DNA of 6,759 bases, taken from Clostridia bacterium (GTDB lineage: Bacteria > Bacillota_A > Clostridia > Oscillospirales > CAG-272). Shown piece by piece: positions 1 through 5,843 of this stretch. Every line of letters starts with the position of its first letter. The stretch's first letter is position 1. Location: contig JAFTSR010000252.1 of NCBI GenBank assembly GCA_017467225.1, forward strand, positions 1 through 6,759. The letters are read 5' to 3'. Both the position numbers and the translations under genes were made by a program. The notes beneath the pieces are model-generated. The model made no database searches. It had not been told where the DNA came from and saw only the letters and a list, made by a program, of their open reading frames with translations.

Positions 1-25
1 AAAATCCAACACATGCGGAGGACAT

Positions 26-691
26 ATGACATACCAGGAATTTTATCAGCAGTTCTTCCCTTTCTGGAAGGACCTTTCCGAAAAAGATCGCGCATATCTG
101 TGCGAAAGCACGACCGAGGAGCACTTTGAGCGCGAGCAGCCGGTACATAACAACATGGGCTGTTCGGGTCTTTTCATTGTGCGATCGGGCAAGCTGCGCA
201 TTTATCTTCTCTCCGAGGAGGGCAAGGAGGTCACGCTCTACCGCCTGGCGCCCGGCGACATCTGTATGCTCTCGGCCTCCTGCGTTTTGCAAAGCATTAC
301 CTTTGACGTCTATGTGGACGCCGAAATGCCTACCGATTGCTACCGCATCAGCGCGGCGGCCTTCGGGGAGGTCAGCGAGCGCTATCTGCAGGTGCAGAAC
401 TACGCGCTGGAGACCGCCGTGCAGCGGTTTTCGGACGTGATGTGGGTCATGCAGCAGATCGTATTCATGAGCATGGACAAGCGGCTGGCCATTTTCCTTT
501 TGGAGGAAACCCAAAGCAACGGCAGCAACACCATTGCCATGACGCATGAGATGATCGCGCGCCATTTGGGCAGCGCACGCGAGGTCGTGACAAGGACGCT
601 CAAGCATCTGTCCTCCGACGGTCTTCTGGAGGTCTCACGCGGTGGAATCGTCATCACCGACAAAAAGAAACTGCAGCGCCTGGCGTATTGA
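26..691 (+). CDS. Crp/Fnr-family transcriptional regulator
   Basis: Complete 221-aa gene. The start is fixed by a GGAGGA ribosome-binding site at 17-22, close to the ATG. By eye, residues about 20-110 form the cyclic-nucleotide-binding-like beta-roll (glycine turns around SGK at 54-56 and PGD at 76-78). Residues about 112-150 form the long dimer helix, and about 165-215 a winged helix-turn-helix ending in the wing SRGGIVI (204-210). The recognition helix reads REVVTR (185-190), so R185, E186 and R190 match the Arg-Glu...Arg DNA-contact pattern of E. coli CRP. The usual cAMP contacts (a GE pair and an RS/RT pair in the roll) are not seen: PGD is followed by ICML and the later strand reads SITFDV. 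The Fe-S cysteine cluster of true FNR is also absent (cysteines only at 26, 46, 80, 86 and 105). The effector is therefore unknown. Related clostridial proteins are annotated simply as Crp/Fnr regulators. It lies just upstream of the transporter, in the same direction, and may control it. Its own promoter lies outside the window. Confidence 0.93.
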   Translation: MTYQEFYQQFFPFWKDLSEKDRAYLCESTTEEHFEREQPVHNNMGCSGLFIVRSGKLRIYLLSEEGKEVTLYRLAPGDICMLSASCVLQSITFDVYVDAEMPTDCYRISAAAFGEVSERYLQVQNYALETAVQRFSDVMWVMQQIVFMSMDKRLAIFLLEETQSNGSNTIAMTHEMIARHLGSAREVVTRTLKHLSSDGLLEVSRGGIVITDKKKLQRLAY

Positions 692-702
692 TGATATTTT
701 CC

Positions 703-720
703 TTGATTTTCCAAAAGCAA
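703..720. promoter_or_regulatory. Candidate operator: 18-bp imperfect palindrome upstream of the transporter promoter
   Basis: TTGATTTTCCAAAAGCAA has dyad symmetry in 7 of its 9 base pairs. The mismatches are the A/G pair at 706/717 and the central C/C. It ends exactly where the -35 hexamer begins. Its centre (711.5) lies about 44-45 bp before the predicted transcription start, near the position used by class II Crp/Fnr activators. It is not a good terminator, because the stem is A/T-rich and has no usable loop. The half-site TTGAT resembles an FNR half-site, but the spacing between halves is longer than in the FNR or CRP consensus. Assignment to the neighbouring regulator is inference. Confidence 0.5.
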
Positions 721-749
721 TTGACTTTTCCCATGGCGTATGCTATAAT
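721..749 (+). promoter_or_regulatory. Sigma-A promoter of the MFS transporter gene
   Basis: A -35 hexamer TTGACT (721-726) and a -10 hexamer TATAAT (744-749) are separated by 17 bp, and a TG at 741-742 gives an extended -10 (TGCTATAAT). Transcription should start around 755-757, leaving a leader of about 50 nt before the ATG at 806. The elements are so close to consensus that this should be a strong promoter. The transporter therefore need not depend on read-through from the regulator gene. Confidence 0.88.
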
Positions 750-751
750 GT

Positions 752-787
752 TCAAAACGTGCCGCGCACACCGATCGTCCGTTTTGA
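752..787 (+). promoter_or_regulatory. Inverted repeat at the start of the transporter leader
   Basis: TCAAAACG (752-759) is repeated in inverted form as CGTTTTGA (780-787), a perfect 8-bp pairing around a 20-nt loop. The left arm covers the predicted transcription start, so the dyad could be a repressor site over +1. Alternatively it could form a hairpin at the 5' end of the mRNA, ending just before the ribosome-binding site at 793-799. No known riboswitch or attenuator is recognised. Confidence 0.35.
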
Positions 788-805
788 CCGTGAAAGGAGC
801 ACCTC

Positions 806-2074
806 ATGTCCTCACCTAACTTCAAGAGAACCAAATTCGCGTGCTATGCCGCGTATTTTACCATGTCGTCCATTTTTTGTCTGCCGCCGCTGTTGTTCGT
901 GACGCTGCGCGAGACCTACGGCATTTCCTACACGCTGCTTGGCACCCTGGTTCTGACCAATTTCTGCACGCAGCTGACGGTTGACCTGATCTTCACCGTC
1001 TTTTCCAAGAAATTCAACGTTCAAAAGATCGTGCGCATCATGCCGCTGATCACCTCGCTGGGACTTCTGATCTACGCCGTCTTCCCCATGGTGCTGCCGC
1101 AGCTTGCCTACGCTGGCTTACTGATCGGCACGGTCATCTTCTCGATCGCCGCAGGACTTTCCGAGGTGCTGCTCAGCCCGATGATCGCGGCCATTCCCTC
1201 GGACAATCCGCAGCGGGATATGAGCATGCTGCACTCGCTGTACGCCTTTGGCGTATTTTCGGTCGCCGTAGTGACCACCATTTTCTTCAAGCTGTTCGGC
1301 ACCGAGAACTGGATGTATCTGACCATGTTCTTCGCAGCGCTGCCGGCCATCGCCGCAGTGCTGTTTATGACCTCTCCCATGCCCGACATGAACGGCACCG
1401 AGACCACCGCCTCGGTGCGCGACACCGGCAAGCGGACGCTGGGCATTGCGCTGTGCGTGGCCTGCATCTTCTTTGGCAGCTGCGCCGAAAACGCCATGTC
1501 CAACTGGGTCTCCGGCTTTATGGAGAACGCTTTACACATTGACAAGGCTGTCGGCGACATTCTCGGCATGGCCGCCTTTGCCATCCTTTTGGGTCTGGCT
1601 CGTATCGGATACGCCAAATTCGGCAAGAACATTTGCCGCGTGCTGCTGATCGGCATGATCGGCGCGAGCTGCTGCTACCTGGTTGCAGGTCTTTGTCCGG
1701 GTGTGCTTCCTGCGTTTTTCGCCTGCATTCTGACGGGCTTGTTCACGGCGATGCTGTGGCCCGGCACGCTGATCATGATGGAAGAAAACCTGCCCGGTCT
1801 TGGTGTGGCTGCCTACGCTCTGATGGCAGCAGGCGGAGATCTGGGCGCGTCGGTTGCGCCGCAGCTGATGGGTATTGTGGTTGACGCGGTGGCAGCGAGT
1901 GGCTTTGCTGCCAAGTACAGCAGCGTTTGGAGCTTGAGTACCGAGCAGATCGGCATGAAGGCCGGTATGCTGGTAACTTCGATTTTCCCCATCATCGGCA
2001 CGGTGGTTGTGCTGGTGATCATGCGGCATTTCAAAAAATCGAGACGCCAGAGAGCCGAGATGGCTGTGGAATAA
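806..2074 (+). CDS. MFS transporter, 12 TM, possibly sugar/FHS-like
   Basis: Complete 422-aa integral membrane protein. The start is supported by AAAGGAG at 793-799, six nt before the ATG. By eye there are twelve hydrophobic segments: six between residues about 12 and 186, a hydrophilic central loop (about 187-210, PMPDMNGTET), and six more between about 211 and 406, then a basic tail (FKKSRRQR). This is the usual MFS architecture and length. The segment AENAMSNW (227-234), opening the second half, and the acidic residue E120 in the GLSEVLLSP helix resemble the fucose-permease (FHS) branch. That suggests a sugar or other small carbohydrate as substrate, but the substrate cannot be read from sequence. 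It has its own strong promoter and ends at a strong terminator, so it is probably transcribed alone. Confidence is high for MFS and low for substrate. Confidence 0.92.
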   Translation: MSSPNFKRTKFACYAAYFTMSSIFCLPPLLFVTLRETYGISYTLLGTLVLTNFCTQLTVDLIFTVFSKKFNVQKIVRIMPLITSLGLLIYAVFPMVLPQLAYAGLLIGTVIFSIAAGLSEVLLSPMIAAIPSDNPQRDMSMLHSLYAFGVFSVAVVTTIFFKLFGTENWMYLTMFFAALPAIAAVLFMTSPMPDMNGTETTASVRDTGKRTLGIALCVACIFFGSCAENAMSNWVSGFMENALHIDKAVGDILGMAAFAILLGLARIGYAKFGKNICRVLLIGMIGASCCYLVAGLCPGVLPAFFACILTGLFTAMLWPGTLIMMEENLPGLGVAAYALMAAGGDLGASVAPQLMGIVVDAVAASGFAAKYSSVWSLSTEQIGMKAGMLVTSIFPIIGTVVVLVIMRHFKKSRRQRAEMAVE

Positions 2075-2087
2075 ATAAAGCATGCAA

Positions 2088-2117
2088 AAGGTGCGAAGCA
2101 TAACCGCTTCGCACCTT
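2088..2117. terminator. Bidirectional intrinsic terminator
   Basis: AAGGTGCGAAGC (2088-2099) pairs perfectly with GCTTCGCACCTT (2106-2117), giving a 12-bp stem with a 6-nt loop. On the + strand it is followed by a T-rich tail (GTTTGTTTGG), 13 nt after the transporter stop codon. On the - strand the stem ends in TTTT and a T-rich stretch follows a few bases on (TTTATTTATT). It can therefore end both the transporter and the convergent peptidase transcripts. A second small hairpin, GGAGC-AAC-GCTCC, follows at 2126-2138. Confidence 0.88.
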
Positions 2118-2153
2118 GTTTGTTTGGAGCAACGCTCCTTGTCCTTCGCGCGC

Positions 2154-3407
2154 TTACGCCATGATCGCCTCGATATCGGCAACTGTGCGCGGAATGGCGG
2201 CGGAGAGGTCGATGCAGCCGTCCTCGGTGATCAGCACATCATTCTCGATGCGCACGCCGATGCCCTCATCCTCAATATACAGACCGGGCTCGACGGTGAT
2301 GACCATGCCGGGCTTGAGCGTCCGTTCGCGCTCGGTGCAGATGTCGTGCGTGTCAAGACCCAGGTGGTGGCTGACGCCGTGATAGTAATAATCACGCGCC
2401 GTCTTGCCGTCCTTGGCAAGTCCCAGCGCCTCAAGACGCGACTCGTAGTACTTGACCACCACGTCGTTGAGCTGTCGGGTCGTCATGCCGGGCTTGGCTG
2501 CCGCGATGACCAGATCCTGCGCTGCCAGGACAGTTTCATAAATTTCCTTCTGACGTGCGGTAAATTTGCCGTTGACCGGGAAGGTGCGAGAAATATCCGC
2601 GCTGTAGTGCCCGTTTGCCGAGCCCAGGTCGATCAGCACCATCTGACCGTCATCCACGGTACAGCAGTTTTCGCTGTAGTGCAGCGTGGTCGCGTGGGGA
2701 CCGCCCGCCACAATGGTTGCAAAGGCATGCTGACGAACGCCCTGCTGCATCAGTGAGAAGTCAAACGCGCCCTCCAGCTCGCTCTCGTTCATGCCGGGCT
2801 TGGCGTGACGCAGCATGGCCTCGATGGCCACGCGGGTACTTTCCTGCGCACCGCGCATCAGCTCAATCTCCGACGGTGACTTGATCGCACGCAGCGCCGC
2901 CATGTCGCCGTAAATCTCCTCGATAGCGACGGCAGGATAGCGCGCCTGCAGCCGTGCGGCCAGCGTGTGCGCGGGTGTGTCGGGCTGGTTGGTCTGATAG
3001 CGCCACAGATCAAGATAAACGTGGTACTTGCCAAGACCGCGGCTGCTCTCGATGATGCCGTTCAGATCGTCGTCAAAGCTGCCGATGTCGCGGATGCTCT
3101 CAATGCCCGAAATTTCGGTCGCCTCGGGGGCACGCATGCGCGCGCCCACCCACTTGGCCATGACCTCGTCGTACGGCTCGATGTACAGCGACTCGACCAC
3201 GCTGCCGCTGTAGGTCTTGCGCAAAACCAGAATCATGTTCTCGCGATCAATGCCACTCAGATAGTAAAAATTGCGATCCACGCTGAAGGGATACGACTCG
3301 TCCAGCGAGCGCATGGGCGCGCTGCCGGAAAAAATACAAACCATGCAAGGGGCGGGCTTATCCGCCATCAGCGCCTCGCGGCGCGCTTTAAGCTCGGTGA
3401 TATTCAT
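2154..3407 (-). CDS. pepP: Xaa-Pro aminopeptidase (aminopeptidase P, M24B family)
   Basis: Complete 417-aa cytosolic metallopeptidase that removes an N-terminal residue preceding proline. The start at 3407 is supported by GGAGG (3414-3418 on the other strand), six nt upstream. Residues about 1-130 are the AMP_N domain (DRNFYYLSGI, 44-53). Residues about 178-410 are the M24 pita-bread fold. All five metal ligands are visible: D260 (IDLG), D271 (ADISR), H347 (GVSHHLG), E373 (VEPG) and E388 (RIEND). The accessory residues H243 (LHY), H343, H354 (DTHD) and R386 are also present, matching the E. coli PepP pattern, so the enzyme should be active with two Mn-type metal ions. Length is normal for the family. 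It is convergent with the transporter, shares its terminator, and is divergent from the glycosidase. Exact subtype (general aminopeptidase P versus a narrower M24B peptidase) is not certain. Confidence 0.95.
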   Translation of the reverse strand: MNITELKARREALMADKPAPCMVCIFSGSAPMRSLDESYPFSVDRNFYYLSGIDRENMILVLRKTYSGSVVESLYIEPYDEVMAKWVGARMRAPEATEISGIESIRDIGSFDDDLNGIIESSRGLGKYHVYLDLWRYQTNQPDTPAHTLAARLQARYPAVAIEEIYGDMAALRAIKSPSEIELMRGAQESTRVAIEAMLRHAKPGMNESELEGAFDFSLMQQGVRQHAFATIVAGGPHATTLHYSENCCTVDDGQMVLIDLGSANGHYSADISRTFPVNGKFTARQKEIYETVLAAQDLVIAAAKPGMTTRQLNDVVVKYYESRLEALGLAKDGKTARDYYYHGVSHHLGLDTHDICTERERTLKPGMVITVEPGLYIEDEGIGVRIENDVLITEDGCIDLSAAIPRTVADIEAIMA

Positions 3408-3423
3408 GGAATTCCTCCGTACT

Positions 3424-3436
3424 GTAATGAGATTAC
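3424..3436. promoter_or_regulatory. 13-bp dyad over the predicted peptidase transcription start
   Basis: GTAAT-GAG-ATTAC is a perfect 5-bp inverted repeat with a 3-bp spacer. It lies just downstream of the peptidase -10 hexamer (3440-3445), so it covers the expected start point near 3433. The position suits a repressor operator, but the repeat is short and could be chance. Confidence 0.3.
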
Positions 3437-3439
3437 CTT

Positions 3440-3468
3440 ATTATAACATATTTTTCATCATAATTCAA
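3440..3468 (-). promoter_or_regulatory. pepP: Sigma-A promoter of the aminopeptidase gene
   Basis: Read on the - strand, TTGAAT (3468-3463) and TATAAT (3445-3440) are 17 bp apart, and TATG before the -10 (TATGTTATAAT) gives an extended -10. The predicted start near 3433 gives a leader of about 26 nt before the ATG. It runs back-to-back with the glycosidase promoter; the two -35 boxes are 19 bp apart. Confidence 0.85.
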
Positions 3469-3473
3469 TCATG

Positions 3474-3481
3474 TTTCCAAA
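3474..3481. promoter_or_regulatory. TTTCCAAA core shared between the divergent promoters
   Basis: This 8-bp near-palindrome lies in the 19 bp between the divergent -35 boxes. Its centre (3477.5) is 9.5 bp from the peptidase -35 and 10.5 bp from the glycosidase -35. The same core is at the centre of the palindrome upstream of the transporter promoter (708-715), 9.5 bp from that -35. The outer arms are poorly symmetrical here (5 of 9 pairs over 18 bp), so it may be a weak operator, a UP-like A/T element, or chance. Confidence 0.35.
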
Positions 3482-3487
3482 GAAAAC

Positions 3488-3516
3488 TTGACAAGCCCCC
3501 GTTTCTGTGATAAACT
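3488..3516 (+). promoter_or_regulatory. Sigma-A promoter of the glycosidase operon
   Basis: A perfect -35 hexamer TTGACA (3488-3493) and TAAACT (3511-3516) are separated by 17 bp. TGTG before the -10 (TGTGATAAACT) gives an extended -10. The predicted start near 3523 leaves about 45 nt before the ATG at 3568. It probably drives the glycosidase, the membrane protein and the acetyltransferase together. Confidence 0.82.
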
Positions 3517-3537
3517 ATTTTCAAGCAAATCCACATG

Positions 3538-3550
3538 GCGGCTCTGCCGC
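3538..3550 (+). promoter_or_regulatory. Small GC hairpin in the glycosidase leader
   Basis: GCGGC-TCT-GCCGC can form a 5-bp all-GC stem with a 3-nt loop. It ends four nt before the ribosome-binding site. It may help keep that site exposed or modulate initiation, but nothing more is visible. Confidence 0.3.
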
Positions 3551-3554
3551 ACAG

Positions 3555-3561
3555 AAAGGAG
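3555..3561 (+). promoter_or_regulatory. Ribosome-binding site that sets the glycosidase start
   Basis: AAAGGAG is followed by a 6-nt spacer and the ATG at 3568. The earlier in-frame ATG at 3535 has no Shine-Dalgarno-like sequence and would leave a leader of only about 12 nt. It would also add 11 residues (starting MAALPHRKEF) that are really leader sequence including this site. The 3568 start is preferred. Confidence 0.85.
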
Positions 3562-3567
3562 TTTTTC

Positions 3568-5826
3568 ATGCAAAAGATTACGTTTGATTGGACGCTGTCC
3601 CACGCCAAAGAAAAAAACGGAGCGCCGCAGCAGACCATCTCCGCCACCGTCCCCGGTGCGGTACAGTTGGACTACGCACGCGCCTTGGATTACCCCCCTT
3701 ATTACTATGGACTCAACTTCCGCCAATTCGATTGGACGGAGGATGAATATTTCTTCTACGACACTACGCTGGACTTTTCCGTCCAAAGCGGCGAAACGGC
3801 GCTCTTAACCTTCGAGAGCATCGACTACCGCTACGAGATCGCAGTGGACGGCGAGGTGCTGGCACAAAACGAGGGCATCTTCACCCCCGTCGTGCTGGAC
3901 GTGACGCGCTACGCCGGCGGCAAGCACGCGCTGCGCGTGACCATCTTCCCCATTCCCAAGCGTTATCCCGAACCGCCCACCCGTGTGCAGGCATCCGCCT
4001 GCTGCAAGCCGCCATCCTCCTATTCCTGGGACTGGCATCCCAGACTGGTTCCCTCCGGCATTTGCGGCGAGGCATATTTGGACATCGTTCCCGTCGGTGC
4101 GCCGCGTGACCTGCAGGCGTCCTATCGCCTGTCGGATGATCTGAAATCGGTCACCGTTTCGGCATCGGTCACCTGCTACGGCGGCACGCTGTGCGCTGAG
4201 CTGGTCTCGCCCGACGGTGAGGTGGTCGCGTCGCAGAAGGTAGCAGCGGCAAGTGGCACGGTCGACTTTTCTCTGACGCTGGACTCCCCTGCCCTTTGGT
4301 ATCCGCGCGGCTACGGCGAGCAGCCCATTTACACCCTGCGTGTGGTCGGCGCTCAAACGGTGCAGCGCAAGCTGGGCTTCCGCCGCTCCAAGCTGATCCT
4401 CAACGACGGCGCCAACATTTTCGAGGCCAACTTCCCCAAGGGTCCTCGCAGCGCGCCCATGCAGCTGGAGATCAACGGTGTCAAGGTGTTCGCAAAAGGT
4501 TCTAACTGGGTCAACACCGAGATTTTCCCCTCTCTTGCGACCGACAAGCGCTATGACGAGCTGATCGAGCTGGCTTGCAGCGCCAACATGAATATTTTCC
4601 GTCTGTGGGGCGGTCAGTACATCAACCACGAGCATTTCTACGACAAGTGCGACGAGGTCGGTATTATGATCTGGCAAGAGTTTATGCTGTCCTGCAACCT
4701 CTATCCCGACAGCGACGCCTATCTTGACGTACTGCGCGTTGAGGCGACGTCCATCATCCGCCGTCTGCGCACGCATCCCTGCCTTGCCTTCTGGTGCGGC
4801 GGTAACGAGCTGTTCAACTCCTGGTCGGGCATGACGCTGCAGTCTCACGCCCTGCGTCTGCTTGACGCGCTGTGCTACGAGCACGATCGCTTCACCCCCT
4901 TCAACATGACCTCGCCCTTGCACGGCCTGTGCCACGGCTCCTACATCAAGGTCATCTTCCCCGATGCCGAGCGTCGCGCCAAGGACTACTCGCACGGACA
5001 TGAATTTCTCTGCGATCTCAAGGCCTGCACCGCCACGGGATATACCGAATTCGGCTGCAACGGCTCCTCGCCCAAGGAATATCTGCTCAAATACGTCATG
5101 GACGAGGATACCTACTACAACCATTGCAACGAAAACAATGAGGTCTGGGTCGAGCACCATGCCTTCAAGGCTTGGAACGAGTCCTGCTGGATGGGCGTGC
5201 CCGACGTGCATTACTTCTTCGGCGGCTACCAAAATACCGACGATCTGGTGGACAAGAGCATCTACCTGCAGGACATGTGCTACAAGTCGATGTTCGAGGA
5301 GATGCGCCGCCAGGCACCGCTGTGCGCCATGGCCATCAACAGGGACTTCAACGAGCCCTGGCCTTGCGCTGCCGGAAACAGCCTGGTCAACTGGCCTGCC
5401 GAGCCCAAGAGCGCGCTTGCCTCTGTCGGTGCGGCGCTGCGCCCCACGTTGCTCTCGCTGGAGCTGCCCTGCAACCGCTATCTGAGCGGTGAGGAGCTGA
5501 CGGGCACGCTCTGGGTGCTCAACGACAACGCCAAAGTCGCACCGGCCGAGCGTGTTTCGGTCTATCTGCACGACGGCGAGGAAAAGACGCTTCTGACCAC
5601 GCTTGACACCGCCGAGGTCGCGCCGCGCAAAAACGGAAAGTTCGGCAGCTTTACGCTGCGCATTCCCGAGACGCTGTCCGAGCGCTTTGCCATCTCCTTG
5701 GAGTGCGACGGGCACGCCGACTGGAACTCGACCTACGCGCTGGTGCACAATGTCTCGCCGGACGCCCACCGCGCGGACAATCTCAAGGGTGGCGGGAACG
5801 ATGATTTTTCTGACTTTTTGAAATAA
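3568..5826 (+). CDS. GH2 family glycosidase, beta-mannosidase-like
   Basis: Complete 752-aa enzyme from the ATG at 3568, with no signal peptide or membrane segment, so it acts in the cytoplasm on imported sugars. Domains by eye: galactose-binding-like sandwich (about 1-172), Ig-like domain (about 175-268), TIM barrel (about 270-605) and C-terminal Ig-like domain (about 610-730). The barrel carries FRLWGG (344-349), IMIWQEFM (366-373), then WCGGNE with the predicted acid/base E414, and YTEFG with the predicted nucleophile E494. WDW at 154-156, followed by PRLVPSG, matches the N-terminal WDW region typical of GH2 beta-mannosidases. The family releases terminal beta-linked mannose, for example from manno-oligosaccharides or N-glycan cores. 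It is somewhat shorter than many GH2 mannosidases (about 800-880 aa), and I do not see their usual GDxHYW segment before the nucleophile. Another GH2 specificity (for example exo-glucosaminidase) is possible. It is the first gene of a probable three-gene operon. Confidence 0.9.
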   Translation: MQKITFDWTLSHAKEKNGAPQQTISATVPGAVQLDYARALDYPPYYYGLNFRQFDWTEDEYFFYDTTLDFSVQSGETALLTFESIDYRYEIAVDGEVLAQNEGIFTPVVLDVTRYAGGKHALRVTIFPIPKRYPEPPTRVQASACCKPPSSYSWDWHPRLVPSGICGEAYLDIVPVGAPRDLQASYRLSDDLKSVTVSASVTCYGGTLCAELVSPDGEVVASQKVAAASGTVDFSLTLDSPALWYPRGYGEQPIYTLRVVGAQTVQRKLGFRRSKLILNDGANIFEANFPKGPRSAPMQLEINGVKVFAKGSNWVNTEIFPSLATDKRYDELIELACSANMNIFRLWGGQYINHEHFYDKCDEVGIMIWQEFMLSCNLYPDSDAYLDVLRVEATSIIRRLRTHPCLAFWCGGNELFNSWSGMTLQSHALRLLDALCYEHDRFTPFNMTSPLHGLCHGSYIKVIFPDAERRAKDYSHGHEFLCDLKACTATGYTEFGCNGSSPKEYLLKYVMDEDTYYNHCNENNEVWVEHHAFKAWNESCWMGVPDVHYFFGGYQNTDDLVDKSIYLQDMCYKSMFEEMRRQAPLCAMAINRDFNEPWPCAAGNSLVNWPAEPKSALASVGAALRPTLLSLELPCNRYLSGEELTGTLWVLNDNAKVAPAERVSVYLHDGEEKTLLTTLDTAEVAPRKNGKFGSFTLRIPETLSERFAISLECDGHADWNSTYALVHNVSPDAHRADNLKGGGNDDFSDFLK

Positions 5827-5843
5827 AAGCAAGGACACGAAAA

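Noticed and set aside
691..720. Possible terminator after the regulator gene
   Set aside because: The only dyad here has an A/T-rich stem with no real loop and no following T-run. It fits a protein-binding site better than a terminator.
701..760. CcpA (cre) site in the transporter promoter
   Set aside because: No stretch fits the cre consensus; the central CG and its flanking pattern are absent from the palindrome.
400..834. 144-codon open frame on the - strand across the regulator-transporter gap
   Set aside because: It covers a clear + strand promoter and leader, is antisense to the conserved DNA-binding domain, and has no supporting start signal.
1532..2182. 216-codon open frame on the - strand opposite the end of the transporter
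   Set aside because: It reads through the strong bidirectional terminator and has low-complexity His/Arg/Gln-rich composition typical of antisense frames.
2082..2756. 224-codon open frame on the + strand opposite the aminopeptidase
   Set aside because: It starts inside the terminator hairpin region and runs antisense to conserved M24 active-site sequence. No ribosome-binding site or recognisable domain.
3517..3531. ATTTTC...AAGCAA similarity in the glycosidase leader to the transporter palindrome
   Set aside because: It requires a two-base gap, lacks the dyad symmetry, and lies over the predicted transcription start rather than upstream. Probably chance in A/T-rich sequence.
3535..3567. Upstream in-frame ATG as the glycosidase start
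   Set aside because: No ribosome-binding site precedes it, whereas AAAGGAG at 3555-3561 perfectly serves the ATG at 3568. The extra 11 residues have no family counterpart I recognise.
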